A stretch of DNA of 64,000 bases from Streptomyces rubiginosohelvolus (GCF_014649875.1 NZ_BMTW01000003.1:248001-312000); one strand, 5' to 3'. Shown: positions 17,813-27,659, numbered from the stretch's first letter. A program made the numbers and translations. The notes: generated by a model not told the origin, from the letters alone.

Positions 17813-18904
17813 TCAGTCGAGGTAGCCGCGGAGTTGGTCGGCGAAGGCGTGGTCCCGCAGCCTGCTGAGGGTCTTGGACTCGATCTGGCGGATACGTTCG
17901 CGTGTCACGCCGAAGATGCGTCCTATCTCCTCCAGGGTGCGGGGCCGCCCGTCGTCCAGGCCGTAGCGCAGTTGGACGACCTTGCGTTCGCGCTCGCCGA
18001 GGGTGGAGAGCACCGCCTCCAAGTGCTGGCGCAGGAGCAGGAAGGCGGCGGACTCGACGGGTGAGGTGGCGTCGCCGTCCTCGATGAGGTCACCGAAGGA
18101 GACGTCGTCCTCCTCGCCGACGGGGGCGTGCAGGGAGACCGGTTCCTGGGCCAGGCGCAGGACTTCGGTGACCCGCTCGGGCGTCAGGTCCAGCTCGACG
18201 GCGATGTCCTCGGCGGTCGGCTCGACGCCGCGCTCCTGGAGGAGGCGGCGCTGGACGCGCACCACGCGGTTGATCAGCTCCACGACGTGGACGGGGACGC
18301 GGATGGTGCGGGCCTGGTCGGCCAGGGCGCGGGACATGGCCTGGCGGATCCACCAGGTGGCGTACGTGGAGAACTTGTAGCCCCGGGCGTAGTCGAACTT
18401 CTCCACCGCCCGGATCAGGCCGAGGTTGCCCTCCTGGACGAGGTCGAGCATGGTCAGCCCGCGGCCCACATACCGCTTGGCGACGGAGACGACGAGGCGG
18501 AGGTTGGCCTCGATGAGGCGGCGTTTGGCCGTGCGGCCCATCACGACCAGCCGGTCCAGGTCCACGGCGAGGCGGGAGTCGAGGTCCGGGGTGCCCGCGA
18601 GGCGCTCCTCGGCGAAGAGCCCGGCCTCGACGCGGCGGGCGAGCTCGACCTCCTCGGCGGCGGTGAGCAGCGGGATGCGGCCGATCTCGCGCAGATACTG
18701 CCGGAACAGGTCGGAGGTGGGGCCGCCGGAGTCCGCCCGGTTCCTGGGGTCCGGCGGTTCGGGGAGGTGCGTCGCTTCCACCATGACTGCCTCGGGTGCG
18801 TGTCCGGGCGGGCCGGCTGCGGTCTCCGGGTGGTGCAGGGCCCTGTTCTGCGCGGGGATCGCCGCCATGGGCGCGGTCGTGGTCGTCACGGTCCGGGTCT
18901 GCAC
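17813..18904 (-). CDS. hrdA: Principal-type sigma factor HrdA
   Basis: Group 2 RNA polymerase sigma factor, 363 aa, lacking region 1.1. Region 1.2 is [17 protein letters not shown], regions 2.1-2.4 run through [20 protein letters not shown] and [19 protein letters not shown], region 3 through [12 protein letters not shown], and region 4.2 is [20 protein letters not shown]. It is too short to be HrdB (no long acidic N-terminus). The assignment to hrdA rests on adjacency to dnaG, as I recall in S. coelicolor; HrdC or HrdD remain possible. The first in-frame ATG gives a Thr-rich head. No clear Shine-Dalgarno is seen. Confidence 0.8.
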   Translation of the reverse strand: MQTRTVTTTTAPMAAIPAQNRALHHPETAAGPPGHAPEAVMVEATHLPEPPDPRNRADSGGPTSDLFRQYLREIGRIPLLTAAEEVELARRVEAGLFAEERLAGTPDLDSRLAVDLDRLVVMGRTAKRRLIEANLRLVVSVAKRYVGRGLTMLDLVQEGNLGLIRAVEKFDYARGYKFSTYATWWIRQAMSRALADQARTIRVPVHVVELINRVVRVQRRLLQERGVEPTAEDIAVELDLTPERVTEVLRLAQEPVSLHAPVGEEDDVSFGDLIEDGDATSPVESAAFLLLRQHLEAVLSTLGERERKVVQLRYGLDDGRPRTLEEIGRIFGVTRERIRQIESKTLSRLRDHAFADQLRGYLD

Positions 18905-19111
18905 GGGGGCGACCTCCAGGTGATCGCTGCCGGTTGACGGGGGCGGAGGTCTGTCCGGGCCCGGGTGTTCCCCTGCGGACCGGTGTGCTCCGATGACTCA
19001 GACATTCCCCAGTGTGGGGTACGACACACGGCTGTCACGAGGGGCGTGCGGGGACTTTCTGATTCCGGTCCGTCACCGGGCGGTTACCGGCATGCCGGGG
19101 CCGGAGTGGGC

Positions 19112-21043
19112 TCAGAGCGCGGCTGCGCCGTGGGCGCGCAGGGTCTGGGCGTACTGCTGGAGGACCCAGACCTCGTTCTGCGCGGCGGCCAGGTCCTGGG
19201 GTGCGACGTGGTTGCCGAGGCGGGCAAGGCTGCTCTGTACGTCGGCGATGCGGCGGTCCACCGCGCGCAGCCGGACGTGGACGAGGTGCATGCCGGCGTA
19301 GGTCTCGTCGATGGTGCGGCCGTGGAAGACCTCGACGGCCAGCTCGGTGACGAGGTTGCGGACGGTGTTGTCGGGGGCGGCGTCCAGGACCGCGCCCAGA
19401 TACGCCCGGTCGTCGGCGATCCCCTGCTCGGCGCCGCCCGCCTCCTCGATGCAGCGGCGCACGGCGGCGTAGGGCGCGGCGGTGAACTCGTCCACGCCGT
19501 ACGCGTCGAAGGCCGGGGAGACCAGGGCGGGCTTCTGGAGGGCGAGCTTGAGCAGTTCGCGCTCGGTGCGGTGGGCGGGGCTGCGGAGGTTGAGCGCGGG
19601 GCCGGAGAAGGCGGGCGCCGGAGCGGGGGCGGCCTGCTGCGGGGCGCCGCCGCGCGGGCCCCGGCCCTGGGGTCCGCCCCGGCCGCCCCGGTCCCCGTGG
19701 TCGCCGCCCTTGTCGCGGGCCCAGCGGGCGAGCTGGGCGACACGGCGGACGACGAACTCCTGGTCGAGGATGCCGACGAGACCGGCGAGCTGGACGGCGA
19801 CCTCGCGCTGCACACTGCTCGTCTTGATCTTGGCGACGACGGCGGCGGCCTCGTCGAGAGCGGCGGCGCGGCCCGCCGGGGTCTCCAGGTCGTAGCGGCC
19901 GACGATCTGCCGCAGCGCGAACTCGAAGAGCGGGGTGCGCGGCTCGACCAGGTCGCGCACCGCGTCGTCGCCCTTGACGAGGCGCAGGTCGCAGGGGTCC
20001 ATGCCGTCCGGGGCGATGGCGATGTAGGTCTCGGCGGCGAACTTCTGGTCGTCCTCGAAGGCGCGCAGGGCGGCCTTCTGGCCGGCCGAGTCGCCGTCGA
20101 AGGTGAAGATCACGCGGGCGCTGCCGTTGTCCATAAGGAGGCGGCGCAGGATCTTGATGTGGTCGTTGCCGAAGGCGGTGCCGCAGGTGGCGATGGCGGT
20201 GGTGACCCCGGCGAGGTGGCAGGCCATGACGTCGGTGTAGCCCTCGACGACGACGGCGCGGCTGGCCTTGGCGATGTCCTTCTTCGCCAGGTCGATGCCG
20301 TACAGCACCTGGGACTTCTTGTAGACCGGGGTCTCGGGGGTGTTCAGGTACTTCGGGCCGTTGTCGTCGTCGCGGAGCTTGCGGGCGCCGAAGCCGACGA
20401 TGTCGCCCGCGGTGTCGCTGATCGGCCACATGAGCCGGCCGCGGAAGCGGTCGATGGGGCCGCGCCGGCCGTCCTGGGAGAGGCCGGAGGTGATCAGCTC
20501 CTTGTCGCTGAAGCCCTTGCCGCGGAGATACCGGGTGAGGTGGTCCCAGCCGGCCGGGCTGTAGCCGACCCGGAAGTGGGTGGCGGCCTCCTGGTCGAAG
20601 CCGCGTTCGGCGAGGAACTTCCGGCCGATCTCGGCCTCGGGGCTCTCCAGTGCACGGACGTAGAACTCGGCGGCGGCCTGGTGGGCCTCGATCAGCCGGA
20701 TGCGTTCGCCGCGCTGGTGGGAGGGGTTGTAGCCGCCCTCCTCGTACCGCAGGGTGATGCCCGCCTTGGCGGCGAGGCGCTCGACCGTCTCCGAGAAGGA
20801 GAGGTGGTCGATCTTCATCACGAAGGCGATCGTGTCGCCGCCCTCCTGGCAGCCGAAGCAGTGGAACAGGCCCTTGGAGGGGCTGACCTGGAAGGAGGGG
20901 GACTTCTCGTCGTGGAAGGGGCAGAGGCCTTTGAGATTCCCGCCGCCCGCGTTGCGCAGCTGGAGGTACTCGGACACGACGGCGTCGATCGGGACCGCGT
21001 CCCGTACCGCCTTCACGTCGTCGTCATTGATCCTGCCAGCCAC
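19112..21043 (-). CDS. dnaG: DNA primase
   Basis: Synthesises RNA primers at the replication fork with DnaB, 643 aa. The N-terminal zinc finger has Cys41, His44, Cys62 and Cys65 (LCPFHDEKSPSF, FHCFGCQEGGD). The TOPRIM catalytic core has VVVEGYTDVMA and TFDGDSAG metal-binding motifs. A Gly/Arg-rich linker (about 455-480) leads to a C-terminal helicase-interacting domain. GTG start. It lies immediately upstream of hrdA, with a 207-bp gap that probably holds the hrdA promoter. Confidence 0.97.
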   Translation of the reverse strand: MAGRINDDDVKAVRDAVPIDAVVSEYLQLRNAGGGNLKGLCPFHDEKSPSFQVSPSKGLFHCFGCQEGGDTIAFVMKIDHLSFSETVERLAAKAGITLRYEEGGYNPSHQRGERIRLIEAHQAAAEFYVRALESPEAEIGRKFLAERGFDQEAATHFRVGYSPAGWDHLTRYLRGKGFSDKELITSGLSQDGRRGPIDRFRGRLMWPISDTAGDIVGFGARKLRDDDNGPKYLNTPETPVYKKSQVLYGIDLAKKDIAKASRAVVVEGYTDVMACHLAGVTTAIATCGTAFGNDHIKILRRLLMDNGSARVIFTFDGDSAGQKAALRAFEDDQKFAAETYIAIAPDGMDPCDLRLVKGDDAVRDLVEPRTPLFEFALRQIVGRYDLETPAGRAAALDEAAAVVAKIKTSSVQREVAVQLAGLVGILDQEFVVRRVAQLARWARDKGGDHGDRGGRGGPQGRGPRGGAPQQAAPAPAPAFSGPALNLRSPAHRTERELLKLALQKPALVSPAFDAYGVDEFTAAPYAAVRRCIEEAGGAEQGIADDRAYLGAVLDAAPDNTVRNLVTELAVEVFHGRTIDETYAGMHLVHVRLRAVDRRIADVQSSLARLGNHVAPQDLAAAQNEVWVLQQYAQTLRAHGAAAL

Positions 21044-21136
21044 GCATGAAGTCTACGGGTGGGCTCGGACAGCCCGGGTCCCGGCGGGCGGGCGGCCGGG
21101 GCGCGGGCGGCGTGGCCCGTGCCCCGGCCGTACGTC

Positions 21137-22396
21137 TCAGAGCAGGGAGTCCAGCGGGACCGACGGGTCGGCGAGGGCCTCCGGGTCGTGCTGCTGACGG
21201 GCCCGGATCAGCTCCTGGACGGTCTCGGTGACATCCCACACGTTGACGTTCATCCCGGCGAGGACGCGGCGGTCCTTCAGCCAGAACGCGATGAACTCCC
21301 GCTTTCCGGCGTCGCCCCGGATGATCACCTCGTCGTAGGAGCCGGGCGGGGCCCAGCCGGAGTACTCGAGGCCCAGGTCGTACTGGTCGGAGAAGAAGTA
21401 CGGGATCCGGTCGTACGTCACGTCCTGGCCGAGCATGGCGCGGGCGGCGGCAGGGCCGCCGTTCAGGGCGTTGGCCCAGTGCTCGACGCGCAGCCGGGTG
21501 CCGAGCAGCGGGTGCTGGGCCGCGGCGACGTCCCCGGCGGCGTAGATGTGCGGGTCGGAGGTGCGCAGCGAGGCGTCCACGGCGATGCCGCCGCCGTGGG
21601 CGCGCTCGGCCAGCTCCAGGCCGGCGGCCTCGGCGAGGGCGGAGCGCGGGGCGGCGCCGATCGCGGCGAGCACGTCGTGGGCGGGGTGCTCCTCGCCGTC
21701 GTCGGTGCGGGCGGCGAGCACCATGCCGTCCTGGCCGGTGATCTCGGTGAGGCGGGCGCCGAAGTGGAAGCGGACGCCGTGCGAGCTGTGCAGCTCGGTG
21801 AAGATCTGGCCCAGCTCGGGGCCGATGACCTGGTGCAGCGGGGTGGGCTCGGCCTCGACGACGGTCACCTCGGCGCCGTAGCCGCGGGCGGCGGCGGCGA
21901 CTTCCAGGCCGATCCAGCCGGCTCCGGCGATGACCAGGTGGCCGTTGTCGCGGCCGAGGGCGGCGAGCACGTTGCGCAGCCGGTCGGCGTGGGCGAGGCG
22001 GCGCAGATGGTGGACGCCGGCCAGGTCGGTGCCGGGGATGTCGAGGCGGCGCGGTTCGGAGCCGGTGGCCAGCAGCAGCTTGTCGTAGTGGATGACGGTG
22101 TTGTCGCCGAGCTGCACGGTCTTCGCGTACCGGTCGAGCGCGGTGACCGGCTGGCCGAGGTGCAGTTCGACGTCGGCGCCCGCGTACCAGGGGCGTTCGT
22201 GGGTGAAGACGCTGTCCCGGTCGGCCTTGCCGTCCAGGTATCCCTTGGAGAGCGGCGGGCGTTCGTAGGGGTGGTCGCGCTCGTCGCCGATGAGGATCAC
22301 CCGGCCGGTGAACCCTTCGGCACGCAGTGTTTCGGCCGCCTTCGCCCCTGCGAGTCCTGCTCCGACGATGACGAACGTCTGATGTGCGTCGACCAC
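21137..22396 (-). CDS. FAD-dependent ferredoxin/rubredoxin reductase-type flavoprotein
   Basis: NAD(P)H:ferredoxin reductase-like enzyme, 419 aa. The FAD motif is FVIVGAGLAGAKAAE, the family signature YERPPLSKGYL, the NAD motif IAGAGWIGLEVAAAA, FAD contact IYAAGDVAA, and there is a C-terminal reductase dimerisation domain. Such enzymes pass electrons to ferredoxins serving P450s or oxygenases. The GTG start follows a strong AGGAGG by 7 nt. It is in tandem with dgt. The redox partner is not in the window. Confidence 0.85.
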   Translation of the reverse strand: MVDAHQTFVIVGAGLAGAKAAETLRAEGFTGRVILIGDERDHPYERPPLSKGYLDGKADRDSVFTHERPWYAGADVELHLGQPVTALDRYAKTVQLGDNTVIHYDKLLLATGSEPRRLDIPGTDLAGVHHLRRLAHADRLRNVLAALGRDNGHLVIAGAGWIGLEVAAAARGYGAEVTVVEAEPTPLHQVIGPELGQIFTELHSSHGVRFHFGARLTEITGQDGMVLAARTDDGEEHPAHDVLAAIGAAPRSALAEAAGLELAERAHGGGIAVDASLRTSDPHIYAAGDVAAAQHPLLGTRLRVEHWANALNGGPAAARAMLGQDVTYDRIPYFFSDQYDLGLEYSGWAPPGSYDEVIIRGDAGKREFIAFWLKDRRVLAGMNVNVWDVTETVQELIRARQQHDPEALADPSVPLDSLL

Positions 22397-22534
22397 TTGA
22401 TGCCTCCTCAGTGCTGTGCTGCGCGGCGCCCCCACAGCTGCGAGCGTCCCGCACGCAGCGTGATGGCGAAAGAGGGTGTGCCCCGGACAGGTCACACCCA
22501 GTGGTCAGAAGTCCGGCCCCTTCCAGTCTGCCCC

Positions 22535-23893
22535 TCAGCCACGGCGCGCTGTGAGCGCGGCGTGCAGGGATCGTGCGGAGGCGTCGGTGAGGGCGGCGAT
22601 CTGGTCGATCAGGACCCGCTTGCGGGCGTGGTCGTCGGGGGCCTGGTCGAACAGGGCGCGGAAGTGCGGCTCCAGGCCCTCGGGGGCGCGGGCGGTGAGG
22701 GCGGCGGCCAGCTCGGCGATGACGATGCGCTGGTCGGCGCGGAGGGTCTCCTGTTCGGCGCGCTGCATCACGTAACGGTCGGCGACCGCCTTGAGGACGG
22801 CGCACTCGTTGCGGACGGTGCGCGGGACGACGAGCTCCGCGCCGTACCGGCCGAGGCGGCCGGGGCCGTACACCGCGCGGGTGGCGGTCTCGGCCTCGGT
22901 GCAGAAGCGGCCGATGAGCTGGCTGGTGGCGTCCTTCAGGCGGGCCTGGGCCACGGCGGAGCCGTCGTAGCCGTGCGGCCACCAGTCCTGGTCGATCAGC
23001 CGGTCCAGGGCCTCGGCGAGCTCCTGCGGGTCGGTGCCGGCGGGGACGTAGCGGCCGATGGCGACGGCCCAGATCTCCTCGCGCTCCGGTTCGGCGTAGA
23101 GGCAGTTGGGGTCGATGTGCCCGGCGTGCAGCCCGTCCTCGAAGTCGTGGACGCTGTACGCCACGTCGTCGGACCAGTCCATCACCTGCGCCTCGAAGCA
23201 GGTGCGGTCCTCGGGGGCGCCCTCGCGGGCCCAGGCGAAGACCGGGAGGTCGTCGGCGTACACCCCGAACTTCACCGAGTGCGGGTCGGTGGGGTGCGCG
23301 CCGCGCGGCCAGGGGTACTTGGTGGCGGCGTCCAGGGCGGCCCGGGTGAGGTTGAGGCCGACGCTGACCAGCTCGCCGGTGCGCGGGTCGTGGACGAAGC
23401 GCTTGGGCTCCAGGCGGGTCAGCAGGCGCAGCGACTGGGCGTTGCCCTCGAAGCCGCCGCAGTCGGAGGCGAAGTCGTTGAGGGCCTGCTCGCCGTTGTG
23501 GCCGAACGGCGGGTGGCCCATGTCGTGCGAGAGGCAGGCCGTCTCCACCAGGTCGGGGTCGCAGCCGAGGACCGCGCCGAGCTCGCGGCCGACCTGGGCG
23601 CACTCCAGGGAGTGGGTGAGCCGGGTACGGGGGCTGGCGTCCCACTGGTGGGAGCGGGTGCCGGGGGTGACGACCTGGGTCTTCCCGGCGAGCCGACGCA
23701 GGGCGGCGGAGTGCAGGACCCGGGCGCGGTCGCGCTGGAAGGCGGTGCGGCCGGGCCGCTTGTCCTCCTCGGTGTCGAAGCGCTCGGTGTCGGCGGGGCC
23801 GTAGGGGCTCGCCTCCGTGCCGCTCTGCGCGTTTCGTGCGCCGTGCGTGCCGTGTGCCGGTTCTGCCCCGTGTGCGCCCTGTGTGCCGTCCAT
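22535..23893 (-). CDS. dgt: Deoxyguanosinetriphosphate triphosphohydrolase-like protein
   Basis: HD-domain dNTPase that splits dNTP to nucleoside and tripolyphosphate, 452 aa. Metal ligands of the HD motif are visible in [13 protein letters not shown] and [16 protein letters not shown] (about residues 85-140), followed by a C-terminal helical domain. The start at ATG 23893 (MDGTQGAHG) is preferred to a TTG ten codons upstream. It is clustered with dnaG, as in many actinobacteria, consistent with replication and nucleotide-pool functions. Confidence 0.9.
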   Translation of the reverse strand: MDGTQGAHGAEPAHGTHGARNAQSGTEASPYGPADTERFDTEEDKRPGRTAFQRDRARVLHSAALRRLAGKTQVVTPGTRSHQWDASPRTRLTHSLECAQVGRELGAVLGCDPDLVETACLSHDMGHPPFGHNGEQALNDFASDCGGFEGNAQSLRLLTRLEPKRFVHDPRTGELVSVGLNLTRAALDAATKYPWPRGAHPTDPHSVKFGVYADDLPVFAWAREGAPEDRTCFEAQVMDWSDDVAYSVHDFEDGLHAGHIDPNCLYAEPEREEIWAVAIGRYVPAGTDPQELAEALDRLIDQDWWPHGYDGSAVAQARLKDATSQLIGRFCTEAETATRAVYGPGRLGRYGAELVVPRTVRNECAVLKAVADRYVMQRAEQETLRADQRIVIAELAAALTARAPEGLEPHFRALFDQAPDDHARKRVLIDQIAALTDASARSLHAALTARRG

Positions 23894-23945
23894 GGTCCCG
23901 ACAGTAGCGACCGGGACGGACAACGGGCGTGAGCGGGCCGGGATG

Positions 23946-24869
23946 TCAGGCGGAAGCGAGCAAGCTCACGGCGTCGGCGGGGGCGACCGCCGTCCTTGCC
24001 TGGTCGTAGCGGTGCAGGACGAGGCGGGCCATCGCCGGGTGGGTGCCGAGCGGGGCGGCGGCCCGGTGCGGTACGGCGTCGGCGCAGGCGCTCGCGAAGC
24101 GGCCGGGGGCGGTGAAGTACGAGGCGACGAAGGCCCGGTGGCGTCCCCTCGCGGCCAGCGCGCGCAGGGCGGCCGGGACGGTGGGCGCGGTGGCGGAGGC
24201 GTACGCGGGCACGACGGGCACGCCGAGGCGTTCGGCGAGCAGGCGGGCGGTGCGCCGGGTGTCCTGGGCGGAGTCGGGGTCGCGGGACCCGGCGGCGGCG
24301 AGGACCACGGCGGCGTGGCGGCCACCGTGGTCGGCGGCGTCCCAGCCGGCTTCGACGAGCCGCCCGTACAGCGCCTCCACGAGCAGGGGGTGCGGGCCGA
24401 GGGGCGCGGCGATCCGGGCCCGTACGCCGGGGGCGGCGGCCGTCGCCGCGGGCAGGTCGCGCTTGACGTGGTGGCCGCGCCCCAGGAGCAGCGGTACGAG
24501 GACGGCTTCGGCCCCGCGCAGGCCGTCCAGGGTGTCCGGGAGCAGCGGTGCGTTCAGCTCGATGTGGCCGAGCCGGACGTCGAGGCCGGGCCGCAGGTCG
24601 CGGACCCGGTCCAGGAGAGCCAGCACGGTGCGCAGGGCCTGCGGGTCGCGGCTGCCGTGTGCCACGGCGACCAGGGCCGGGGCGGAGGTGCCGCCGTCCG
24701 CTGCGGGGCGGTCGGGGTGCCGGGTGCGGTGCATGGGTCTGCGGGTTCCGTTCCGGGAGACGAGGCTGAGCTGTGCGCCGAGCTGGTCGGTGATGCGGGC
24801 GAGAAGGTGCGCGGTGCTGTGGGTCAGCGGGGGTGACTGCTGAGGGTGTTCCGGGGCCGGCTCCGTCAT
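23946..24869 (-). CDS. Sirohydrochlorin chelatase-like (CbiX family)
   Basis: Probable cobalt/ferro-chelatase of siroheme or cobalamin synthesis, 307 aa. Two CbiX half-repeats are seen: [16 protein letters not shown] (catalytic His) with [16 protein letters not shown], and [11 protein letters not shown] with VASYFTAPG. About 70 N-terminal residues are low-complexity. Iron insertion for the siroheme of NirB (31641) is an attractive role but inferred. Confidence 0.8.
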   Translation of the reverse strand: MTEPAPEHPQQSPPLTHSTAHLLARITDQLGAQLSLVSRNGTRRPMHRTRHPDRPAADGGTSAPALVAVAHGSRDPQALRTVLALLDRVRDLRPGLDVRLGHIELNAPLLPDTLDGLRGAEAVLVPLLLGRGHHVKRDLPAATAAAPGVRARIAAPLGPHPLLVEALYGRLVEAGWDAADHGGRHAAVVLAAAGSRDPDSAQDTRRTARLLAERLGVPVVPAYASATAPTVPAALRALAARGRHRAFVASYFTAPGRFASACADAVPHRAAAPLGTHPAMARLVLHRYDQARTAVAPADAVSLLASA

Positions 24870-25207
24870 GGACCGATGGTGCCGGGCGGAGGTTGCCGGG
24901 CCGTTGCGTGAGGGTCACGGGGGTTTGCCGCCACCTCACGGCGGGGGCGGGGGCGGTGTGCGGTGCCTCGGAGGGCCGGGCCGGAGGTGGGGTGTCGGGC
25001 GCGTGTCCGGCGTGCGCGGGTCCGGCGCGGGCGGGCGTGCGCGGGTCCGGCGCGGGTGTCGGGCGCGGGTCGGGCGCGGGTGTCGGGCGCCACAGGCGGG
25101 GCGGCGGGCGAACCTTTGCGGCTTCCCGGTCGTCAGGTGGGGTGGGGGCACGGTGCGCGCACGGCGCGGCCGACGGACGGACGGCGCGGGGACGAGTGGG
25201 GGTTGCG
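24870..25207. other. Extremely GC-rich divergent spacer with short repeats
   Basis: A 338-bp gap between the chelatase (minus) and SanA-like gene (plus). It is almost pure G/C with tandem repeats at 25011-25097. An open frame crosses it, but its translation is Gly/Arg/Cys-rich and unlike protein. No promoter could be picked. Confidence 0.4.
25011..25097. repeat. GC-rich short tandem repeats
   Basis: A 21-nt word beginning CGTGCGCGGGTCCGG occurs at 25011-25031 and again at 25036-25056. It is followed by two copies of CGCGGGTGTCGGGCGC. The whole array is built from CGCGGGT-type words. Confidence 0.7.
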
Positions 25208-26077
25208 GTGCGTGGGAAGAGCGGGGAGAGACGGAAGCGGCTCGGGCGGTCGGCGGGCCCGCGGCTGCCGGAGGGGCCCGCTGCCGTGCGGATCCGGGAC
25301 CGGTTCGCTGCCGTACGGCTGCCGGGGCGGCCCACGCCGCGGCTCCGGGGCCGGTTCACCGGGCCGCGGCTCCCGGAACGGCCCACGCCTCGGCTTCGCG
25401 AGCGGCTCGCCGCCCTGCGGCTGCCGCGTACCCGGCGCGGGCAACGGCGGCTGGTGCAGGGGCTGATGGTCGCCTGTGTGCTGGCGCTCGTGCCCGCGAC
25501 CTGGATGCGTCTGGCGGCCGGTGACCGGGTGGGCACGACAGCCGAGGCACCGGCCCGGGAGGTCGCCGTGGTGTTCGGGGCCGGGCTGTGGAACGGCCGG
25601 CCGACCCCGTATCTCGCGCACCGGCTGGACGCGGCGGCCGAGCTGTACCGCACCGGGAAGGTCAAGGTCGTCCTCGTCACCGGGGACAACAGCCGGGTGG
25701 AGTACGACGAGCCGGACGCGATGCGCACGTACCTCACCGGGCGCGGGGTGCCCGACGGGCGGATCGTGAGCGACTACGCCGGATTCGACTCCTGGGACTC
25801 CTGCGTCCGGGCCAAGAAGATCTTCGGGGTCGACCGGGCGGTGCTGGTGAGCCAGGGCTTCCACATCCACCGGGCGGTCACCCTGTGCCGGTCCGCCGGG
25901 ATCGACGCGTACGGCGTCGCGGTCGACGAACCCCGGGACGCCACCTGGTACTACGGCGGCGCCCGGGAGCTGGCCGCCTCGGGCAAGGCGGCCCTCGACG
26001 CCCTGTTCCGGCCCGACCCGCGCTTCCTGGGGCCCGAGGAGCCGGGCGTGGCGGAGGCGCTTGCGCCGAGCGGGTGA
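25208..26077 (+). CDS. SanA/YdcF-like DUF218 membrane protein
   Basis: 289-aa protein of the DUF218/SanA family, implicated elsewhere in envelope barrier function. An Arg/Pro-rich, internally repetitive head (RLPGRPTPRLRGRF, RLPERPTPRLRERL, about residues 36-70) precedes one transmembrane segment (LMVACVLALVPATWMRL). The domain then follows with VVFGAGLWNGRPTPYLAHRL, VLVTGDN and VSQGFHIHRAV. The start is uncertain: GTG 25208 is chosen because GGGGG precedes it, but GTG 25196 is also in frame. Confidence 0.7.
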   Translation: MRGKSGERRKRLGRSAGPRLPEGPAAVRIRDRFAAVRLPGRPTPRLRGRFTGPRLPERPTPRLRERLAALRLPRTRRGQRRLVQGLMVACVLALVPATWMRLAAGDRVGTTAEAPAREVAVVFGAGLWNGRPTPYLAHRLDAAAELYRTGKVKVVLVTGDNSRVEYDEPDAMRTYLTGRGVPDGRIVSDYAGFDSWDSCVRAKKIFGVDRAVLVSQGFHIHRAVTLCRSAGIDAYGVAVDEPRDATWYYGGARELAASGKAALDALFRPDPRFLGPEEPGVAEALAPSG

Positions 26078-26101
26078 AGCCCGGCGTCGGGGTACACCCC
26101 C

Positions 26102-26560
26102 TCAGCGTCCGGTGACCCACCGCCCCTCGGGAATGACCACGCCGCCGGTCCGCAGCGAGCGGGTGACGGCGGTCGCCGCGAGGTAGACCCAGGCCCGCAC
26201 CGGGCCCCCGTCGCCGGGTCCCGGCAGCTCGACCTCGCGGACGACGCGTTCGTACAGGTTGCGCGGGTGGCCGGGCCCGAGGAACTCCTCCAGGTGGTCC
26301 AGCAGCCCGAGCAGCTCCCCGTACACCCCGGGCGCGGCGACGAGCAGGGTGCCGTGGACGCGGCCGTGGCCCTCGATGGCGTACGGGTAGCCGGGGCCGT
26401 CGTAGAGGAGGGCCCGGGGCAGCACGGCCGGGCGCTCCCCCGCCGTACGGCCCCGGAGGAACAGGTCGTGGTTGGGTTCGCCCGGCAGCAGCGTCCCGTA
26501 CACGAAGAAGGGCAGTTCGGCGCCGGCGGAACCGCCGCCGCCCGGGCCGGGGGTGGTCAT
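26102..26560 (-). CDS. Gamma-glutamylcyclotransferase-like protein
   Basis: 152-aa GGCT/AIG2-like enzyme. The FVYGTLLPGEPNHDL motif forms the substrate loop and a conserved Glu (LDHLEEFLGP) is in the position of the family's catalytic acid. Relatives cyclise gamma-glutamyl peptides to 5-oxoproline, but bacterial members are rarely characterised. It begins 11 bp after the stop of cutA on the same strand, so the pair is probably an operon. Confidence 0.8.
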   Translation of the reverse strand: MTTPGPGGGGSAGAELPFFVYGTLLPGEPNHDLFLRGRTAGERPAVLPRALLYDGPGYPYAIEGHGRVHGTLLVAAPGVYGELLGLLDHLEEFLGPGHPRNLYERVVREVELPGPGDGGPVRAWVYLAATAVTRSLRTGGVVIPEGRWVTGR

Positions 26561-26571
26561 GGCCGCCGCCG

Positions 26572-26913
26572 TCACAGGGCTGCCGGAGGAGCCGTCTCCG
26601 CCGTCACCCAGCCGAGGTAGCGGGCGCTGCCCCGGATCACCGGCAGGGCGATGATCTCCGGCGTGTCGTAGTCGTGCTCGCGCTGGAGGTGCTCCTCCAG
26701 TTCGTCGTAACGCTCCGCCGCCGTCTTGAAGAGCACCTGCCACTCCTCGCTCGTCTCGATGGCGTTCTGCCACCGGTAGACGGAGGTGACGGGGGCGGAG
26801 ATCTGCGCGCAGGCCGCCAGCCTGGCCTCCACCGCCGACTGCGCCAGGGCGTGGGCCTTGTCCTCGCTGTCGGTCGTGGTCAGTACGGTCAGCCATGCCG
26901 GCGGCGCTGTCAT
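26572..26913 (-). CDS. cutA: Divalent-cation tolerance protein CutA
   Basis: 113-aa CutA1 family protein, a small trimeric ferredoxin-like fold. Visible features: LTVLTTTDSEDKAHALA, the LAACAQI cysteine segment, SVYRWQNAIETSEEWQV and HDYDTPEIIALPV. Linked elsewhere to copper tolerance, with a debated function. ATG 26913 follows GAGGAG at good spacing. Confidence 0.92.
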   Translation of the reverse strand: MTAPPAWLTVLTTTDSEDKAHALAQSAVEARLAACAQISAPVTSVYRWQNAIETSEEWQVLFKTAAERYDELEEHLQREHDYDTPEIIALPVIRGSARYLGWVTAETAPPAAL

Positions 26914-26988
26914 CGTCGGTCTCCTCGGAATGCGGACTCGGGGCACCTTGCCCGTGGGCCTTCGATGCGATTGTCGGCCCACCGGGCG

Positions 26989-27621
26989 TCAGGCGCCGTA
27001 CGGACGGGACTTTCTGGCGTCGCGCAGGGCCGTGCCCCACCACACCACCTGGTCCAGCAGTACCTTGGCGGCCGCGTCGGCGGGGCCCGGGTCCCGGTGG
27101 CGCCCTTCGTCGTCGAAGAGGGCGCCCGCGTTGTGGAAGGACACGGTGTCGCGGACGGTGACGGTGTGCAGCTCGGCGAAGACCTGCCGCAGCTGCTCGA
27201 CGGCGCGCAGCCCGCCGGAGATGCCGCCGTACGACACGAAGGCGACGGGCTTGGCCTGCCATTCGGCGCTGTGCCAGTCGATAAGGGTCTTCAGCGGTGC
27301 GGGGAAGGAGTGGTTGTACTCAGGGGTGAGGACGACGAAGGCGTCGGCCGCCGCGAGCCGTTCGGAGGCCGCCGCGAGCCGCGCCGCCTCCTCCGGACCG
27401 GGGCTGAAGGTGATCGCGGTGGGCAGGCCGGCCTCGGCGACGTCGATCAGGTCGGTCTCGATGCCGGGGTGCCGGGCCGCGCGGCCCAGGAACCAGTCGG
27501 CGACGACGGGGCCGAAGCGGCCGTCGCGGTTGCTGCCGAGGATGACGGCGACCTTGAGGGGGGCCGCCCCGGCGGACGAGGTGGGTGAAGTGGATGACGT
27601 GGATGCGGCTGTGGTGTCCAT
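26989..27621 (-). CDS. NADPH-dependent FMN reductase behind a SoxR box
   Basis: Flavodoxin-like reductase of 210 aa. The FMN phosphate loop is LGSNRDGRFGPVV, with the LTPEYNHSFPAPLKTLID signature and the VSYGGISGGLRA flavin loop. A Ser/Thr/Ala-rich head of about 20 residues precedes it. The promoter has a perfect 18-bp SoxR box in a 19-bp spacer, so expression should follow redox-cycling compounds. From memory, the S. coelicolor orthologue (SCO2478) is a SoxR target. Confidence 0.9.
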   Translation of the reverse strand: MDTTAASTSSTSPTSSAGAAPLKVAVILGSNRDGRFGPVVADWFLGRAARHPGIETDLIDVAEAGLPTAITFSPGPEEAARLAAASERLAAADAFVVLTPEYNHSFPAPLKTLIDWHSAEWQAKPVAFVSYGGISGGLRAVEQLRQVFAELHTVTVRDTVSFHNAGALFDDEGRHRDPGPADAAAKVLLDQVVWWGTALRDARKSRPYGA

Positions 27622-27628
27622 GGCGTCG

Positions 27629-27659
27629 ACCTTTCTCCCTCAACCATGGTTGAGGTCAA
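27629..27659 (-). promoter_or_regulatory. SoxR-type promoter
   Basis: CCTCAACCATGGTTGAGG (27638-27655) is a perfect palindrome matching the SoxR box pattern CCTCAA-N6-TTGAGG. It lies between a minus-strand -35 TTGACC (27654-27659) and -10 AAAGGT (27629-27634). These are 19 bp apart, the stretched spacing typical of MerR-family activation. The start codon is 8 nt below the -10. Confidence 0.85.

Noticed and set aside
18905..19111. SigR-type promoter (GGGAAT) for hrdA
   Set aside because: GGGGAATG is present on the minus strand, but no GTT lies at the required 18-19 bp distance.
24833..25207. N-terminal extension of the SanA-like protein
   Set aside because: The frame is open, but the translation is Gly/Arg/Cys low complexity from tandem DNA repeats, unlike the rest of the protein.
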